Below, piece by piece: positions 7,080-7,913 of a stretch of 7,913 bases of DNA. The number at the start of each line of letters is the position of its first letter. Position 1 is the stretch's first letter. Origin of the DNA: Gammaproteobacteria bacterium (GTDB lineage Bacteria > Pseudomonadota > Gammaproteobacteria > Arenicellales > JAOTYS01). The notes beneath the pieces are model-generated. The model made no database searches, was not told where the DNA came from, and was given only the letters and a program-made list of their open reading frames with translations. The stretch spans positions 1-7,913 of the forward strand of contig JAOTYS010000215.1 in NCBI GenBank assembly GCA_029861795.1, in the 5' to 3' direction. A program made the translations under genes and the position numbers.

Positions 7080-7769
7080 GTGTCCACTACTAGCTATCTG
7101 ACAAACCTATTCGGTCGTTCACCGATTCGTCCCCTACAACAGCACATGACCAAGGTTCACGCCTGCGTATTAGAATTGAAGCCATTGTTCGCTGCGGTAA
7201 TTGCCACTGATATGGACGAGGTAAACAAAGTGCAGCATCGCATCGCGGCTTTAGAAAACGAAGCGGATGTGCTCAAAAAGGAGCTTAGACAGAATCTCCC
7301 TAAGGGCTTGATGATGCCGGTGGATAGGCGTGACCTACTGGAGGTCCTGCTGATGCAGGACAACATGGCGAACCAGACCAAGGACATCGCTGGACTGATC
7401 CGGGGTCGGAAAATGACTATCCCCGGGCCGATGCAGGAACTATTCGTTGAGTACGCGGATCGCTCCATTGAGGCATCCGAGAAGGCCCTGGCGGTAATAA
7501 ACGAACTGGACGAGTTGGTGGAAACTGGTTTTCGCGGTCGGGAAGTCGACCGCGTGGAGAAAATGATTGAAGAACTCAATAGAGTTGAGCACGAAAGTGA
7601 CGAGATGCAGGTTCAGTTAAGAGCCATTCTTTTCGATATGGAGGATGACTTGCGCGCTATGCGCGCAACCGATGTCATGTTTACTTATCAGCTCATTGAA
7701 TGGACGGGGATGGTGGCTGATCATGCTCAGCGCGTCGGTAGTCGACTGCAGTTGCTACTCGCCAAATAG
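7080..7769 (+). CDS. PhoU-like DUF47 (TIGR00153) phosphate-transport accessory protein
   Basis: The 229-residue, mostly helical cytoplasmic protein belongs to the DUF47/PhoU-like family that is commonly encoded beside Pit-type phosphate transporters and is thought to modulate them. The N-terminal SYLTNLFGRSPIRPLQQHM is typical of the TIGR00153 group. Two ExxxD motifs resembling the metal-binding motifs of PhoU are visible, E59-D63 (ENEAD) and E170-D174 (EHESD), one in each half, as expected for paired three-helix bundles. The start is GTG at 7080, preceded by GGGAG (7069-7073) at six bases' spacing. It lies 46 bp after hemB and 55 bp before the pit start, so it is probably cotranscribed with pit and perhaps with hemB. 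The exact biochemical role of this family is not settled. Confidence 0.9.
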   Translation: MSTTSYLTNLFGRSPIRPLQQHMTKVHACVLELKPLFAAVIATDMDEVNKVQHRIAALENEADVLKKELRQNLPKGLMMPVDRRDLLEVLLMQDNMANQTKDIAGLIRGRKMTIPGPMQELFVEYADRSIEASEKALAVINELDELVETGFRGREVDRVEKMIEELNRVEHESDEMQVQLRAILFDMEDDLRAMRATDVMFTYQLIEWTGMVADHAQRVGSRLQLLLAK

Positions 7770-7824
7770 ACTTTAACAGACAGTCACAAACGGGCCAAAG
7801 CATCACCACTAAGGTGGAGGAGAA

Positions 7825-7913
7825 GTGGATCAGTCTACCGTCTATTTAGTCTTGGCTGCGGCGTTTGCCCTATTTATGGCTTGGGGGATAGGGGCCAACG
7901 ATGTGGCCAACGC
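7825..7913 (+). CDS. pit: Pit-family inorganic phosphate permease (N-terminal part)
   Basis: Only the first 29 codons lie in the window. Translation from the GTG at 7825 gives a hydrophobic first membrane helix (residues about 5-20) followed by MAWGIGANDVAN, the N-terminal signature of low-affinity Pit phosphate/H+ or Na+ symporters. GGAGG (7816-7820) sits four bases before the GTG. CCAC (7806-7809) can pair with GTGG (7814-7817), overlapping the ribosome binding site with a short 4-bp hairpin. The gene directly follows the DUF47 gene, the usual arrangement. The remainder runs off the window edge. Confidence 0.9.
   Translation, partial: MDQSTVYLVLAAAFALFMAWGIGANDVAN

Overview
The window looks like a piece of a gammaproteobacterial chromosome with moderate to high GC. 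XerC is collinear with the enterobacterial enzyme, HemB has the Pseudomonas-type metal-site sequence, and a PPi-type phosphofructokinase lies beside a membrane pyrophosphatase. That last pairing is known from methanotrophs, ammonia oxidisers and sulfur-oxidising autotrophs or symbionts. A chemolithoautotroph or methylotroph is therefore the best guess, but this is inference and no species can be named.

Layout. Bases 24-926 (+) encode the tyrosine recombinase XerC. A 382-bp non-coding stretch (927-1308) follows, holding an FNR-like box, a candidate sigma70 promoter, a 12-bp leader helix and a run of eight G in the ribosome binding site. hppA (1309-3318, +) encodes a proton- or sodium-pumping pyrophosphatase of the K+-dependent sequence type. 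Only 24 bp separate its end from the end of the convergent gene pfp (4608-3343, -), a PPi-dependent 6-phosphofructokinase. A 250-bp divergent region follows, then an adenylate-kinase-like gene (4859-5875, +). Its product has lost the LID domain and the AMP-site arginine and carries a lysine-rich, histone-H1-like tail of about 130 residues. Next come hemB (6026-7033, +), a PhoU-like DUF47 gene (7080-7769, +) and the first 29 codons of a Pit-family phosphate permease (7825 to the edge, +).

How the genes fit together. PPi-PFK makes PPi when it runs toward fructose 6-phosphate, or spends PPi when it runs in the glycolytic direction. HppA interconverts PPi energy and an ion gradient. DUF47 and Pit form a phosphate-uptake module. 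Four or five of the seven genes thus concern phosphate or pyrophosphate; xerC and hemB look like ordinary housekeeping neighbours.

Most notable items: (1) the LID-less, residue-degenerate adenylate kinase fused to a polylysine-like tail, next to the PPi genes; (2) the structured hppA leader ending in a G8 ribosome binding site; (3) an FNR/ANR-like site upstream of hppA. No tRNA, rRNA, CRISPR array, insertion sequence or prophage was seen.
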